From assembly GCA_947473535.1 (NCBI GenBank), contig CANJFK010000087.1, forward strand, positions 1 through 5,925: a DNA stretch of 5,925 nt. Direction: 5' to 3'. Below are positions 5,879 through 5,925 of the stretch, piece after piece (position 1 is the stretch's first letter; the number at the start of each line of letters is the position of its first letter). Source of the stretch: Legionellaceae bacterium (GTDB lineage: Bacteria; Pseudomonadota; Gammaproteobacteria; Legionellales; Legionellaceae). Both the position numbers and the translations under genes were made by a program. The notes under the pieces were generated by a model. The model was not told where the DNA came from, did not search any database, and saw nothing but the letters and a program-made list of their open reading frames with translations.

Positions 5879-5925
5879 AAATTTTGACTCAGGCTCTTTT
5901 CTTAGCAAATTCAGCGCCAGATGTC
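5790..5925 (-). mobile_element. ISAs1-family element, transposase-3' end entering the window from the right
   Basis: The terminal CAGGGCAAGAGCATC (5790-5804) lies only five bases outside the stop codon of a minus-strand ISAs1-type transposase tail (stop at 5812-5810). It coincides with the point at which the IS1111-group transposase loses homology. The three observations together place the element boundary at about 5790. ISAs1-family elements make short target duplications; the candidate is the 8-10 bases just left of 5790, to be matched at the far end outside the window. Confidence 0.75.
5810..5925 (-). CDS. ISAs1-family transposase, C-terminal 37 residues only (5' part beyond window)
   Basis: The minus-strand frame read from 5923 down to the TAA at 5812-5810 gives a 37-residue tail. 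It contains HLALNLLRKEPESKFSIP, then a basic RKRRKAG, and ends in KYREKVLGI. The pattern of NLLR, charged residues, KxSI, a basic KRxKAG block, and Y followed by KVL at the end is what I know from the C-termini of ISAs1-family (H-repeat associated) DDE transposases. The frame is open to the window edge. The catalytic DDE residues lie upstream, outside the window, so intactness cannot be judged. It overlaps antisense with the spurious end of the IS1111-group reading frame. Confidence 0.78.
   Translation of the reverse strand, partial: HLALNLLRKEPESKFSIPRKRRKAGLYDKYREKVLGI

Noticed and set aside
5889..5924. Minus-strand frame ending in EFAKKRA before a TGA at 5891-5889
   Set aside because: The neighbouring minus-strand frame ending at 5810 gives a clear ISAs1-type C-terminus through the same bases, so this short frame is a shadow.

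Overview
The window is AT-rich (I judge roughly 40% G+C by eye) and holds one very large intact gene flanked by insertion-sequence debris. The base composition, the style of the large multidomain protein and the mix of IS21-, IS1111- and ISAs1-type elements fit a gammaproteobacterium of the Legionella/Coxiella kind. This placement is an inference from style; no marker gene is present.

Layout from left to right. Positions 1-98 are the outer end of an IS21-family element whose body lies to the left of the window, recognised from GGGGTCA(A/T)TTTTG repeat units and a GATTAACA tip. Positions 99-273 are non-coding and contain a long imperfect hairpin (176-236) that probably terminates the large gene. 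Positions 274-4794 on the minus strand encode a 1506-residue superfamily 2 (DEAD/DEAH-like) helicase/ATPase. It has clear motifs I, II, III and VI, a non-conserved block of about 300-390 residues splitting the helicase core, and a C-terminal region of about 700 residues that I do not recognise. A promoter with a perfect TATAAT lies just upstream of its start.

To the right of the promoter (4870-5925) is what looks like a nest of insertion sequences. An ISAs1-type end (4870-4884) is followed by the left end and transposase gene of an IS110-family, IS1111-group element (transposase start at 5006). That gene is cut at about 5789/5790 by a second ISAs1-type end. Beyond this junction the minus strand encodes the last 37 residues of an ISAs1-family transposase whose body lies to the right of the window. 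The two ISAs1-type ends match at 13 of 15 positions and point the same way, which suggests successive insertions: IS1111-group element into or beside one ISAs1 copy, then another ISAs1 copy into the IS1111-group transposase.

The helicase has no co-directional partner gene in view. It looks like a single-gene accessory cargo in an IS-rich region. Its function (phage defence, secreted effector, plasmid or mobile-element biology) cannot be decided from sequence alone. It is the best candidate here for something undescribed.
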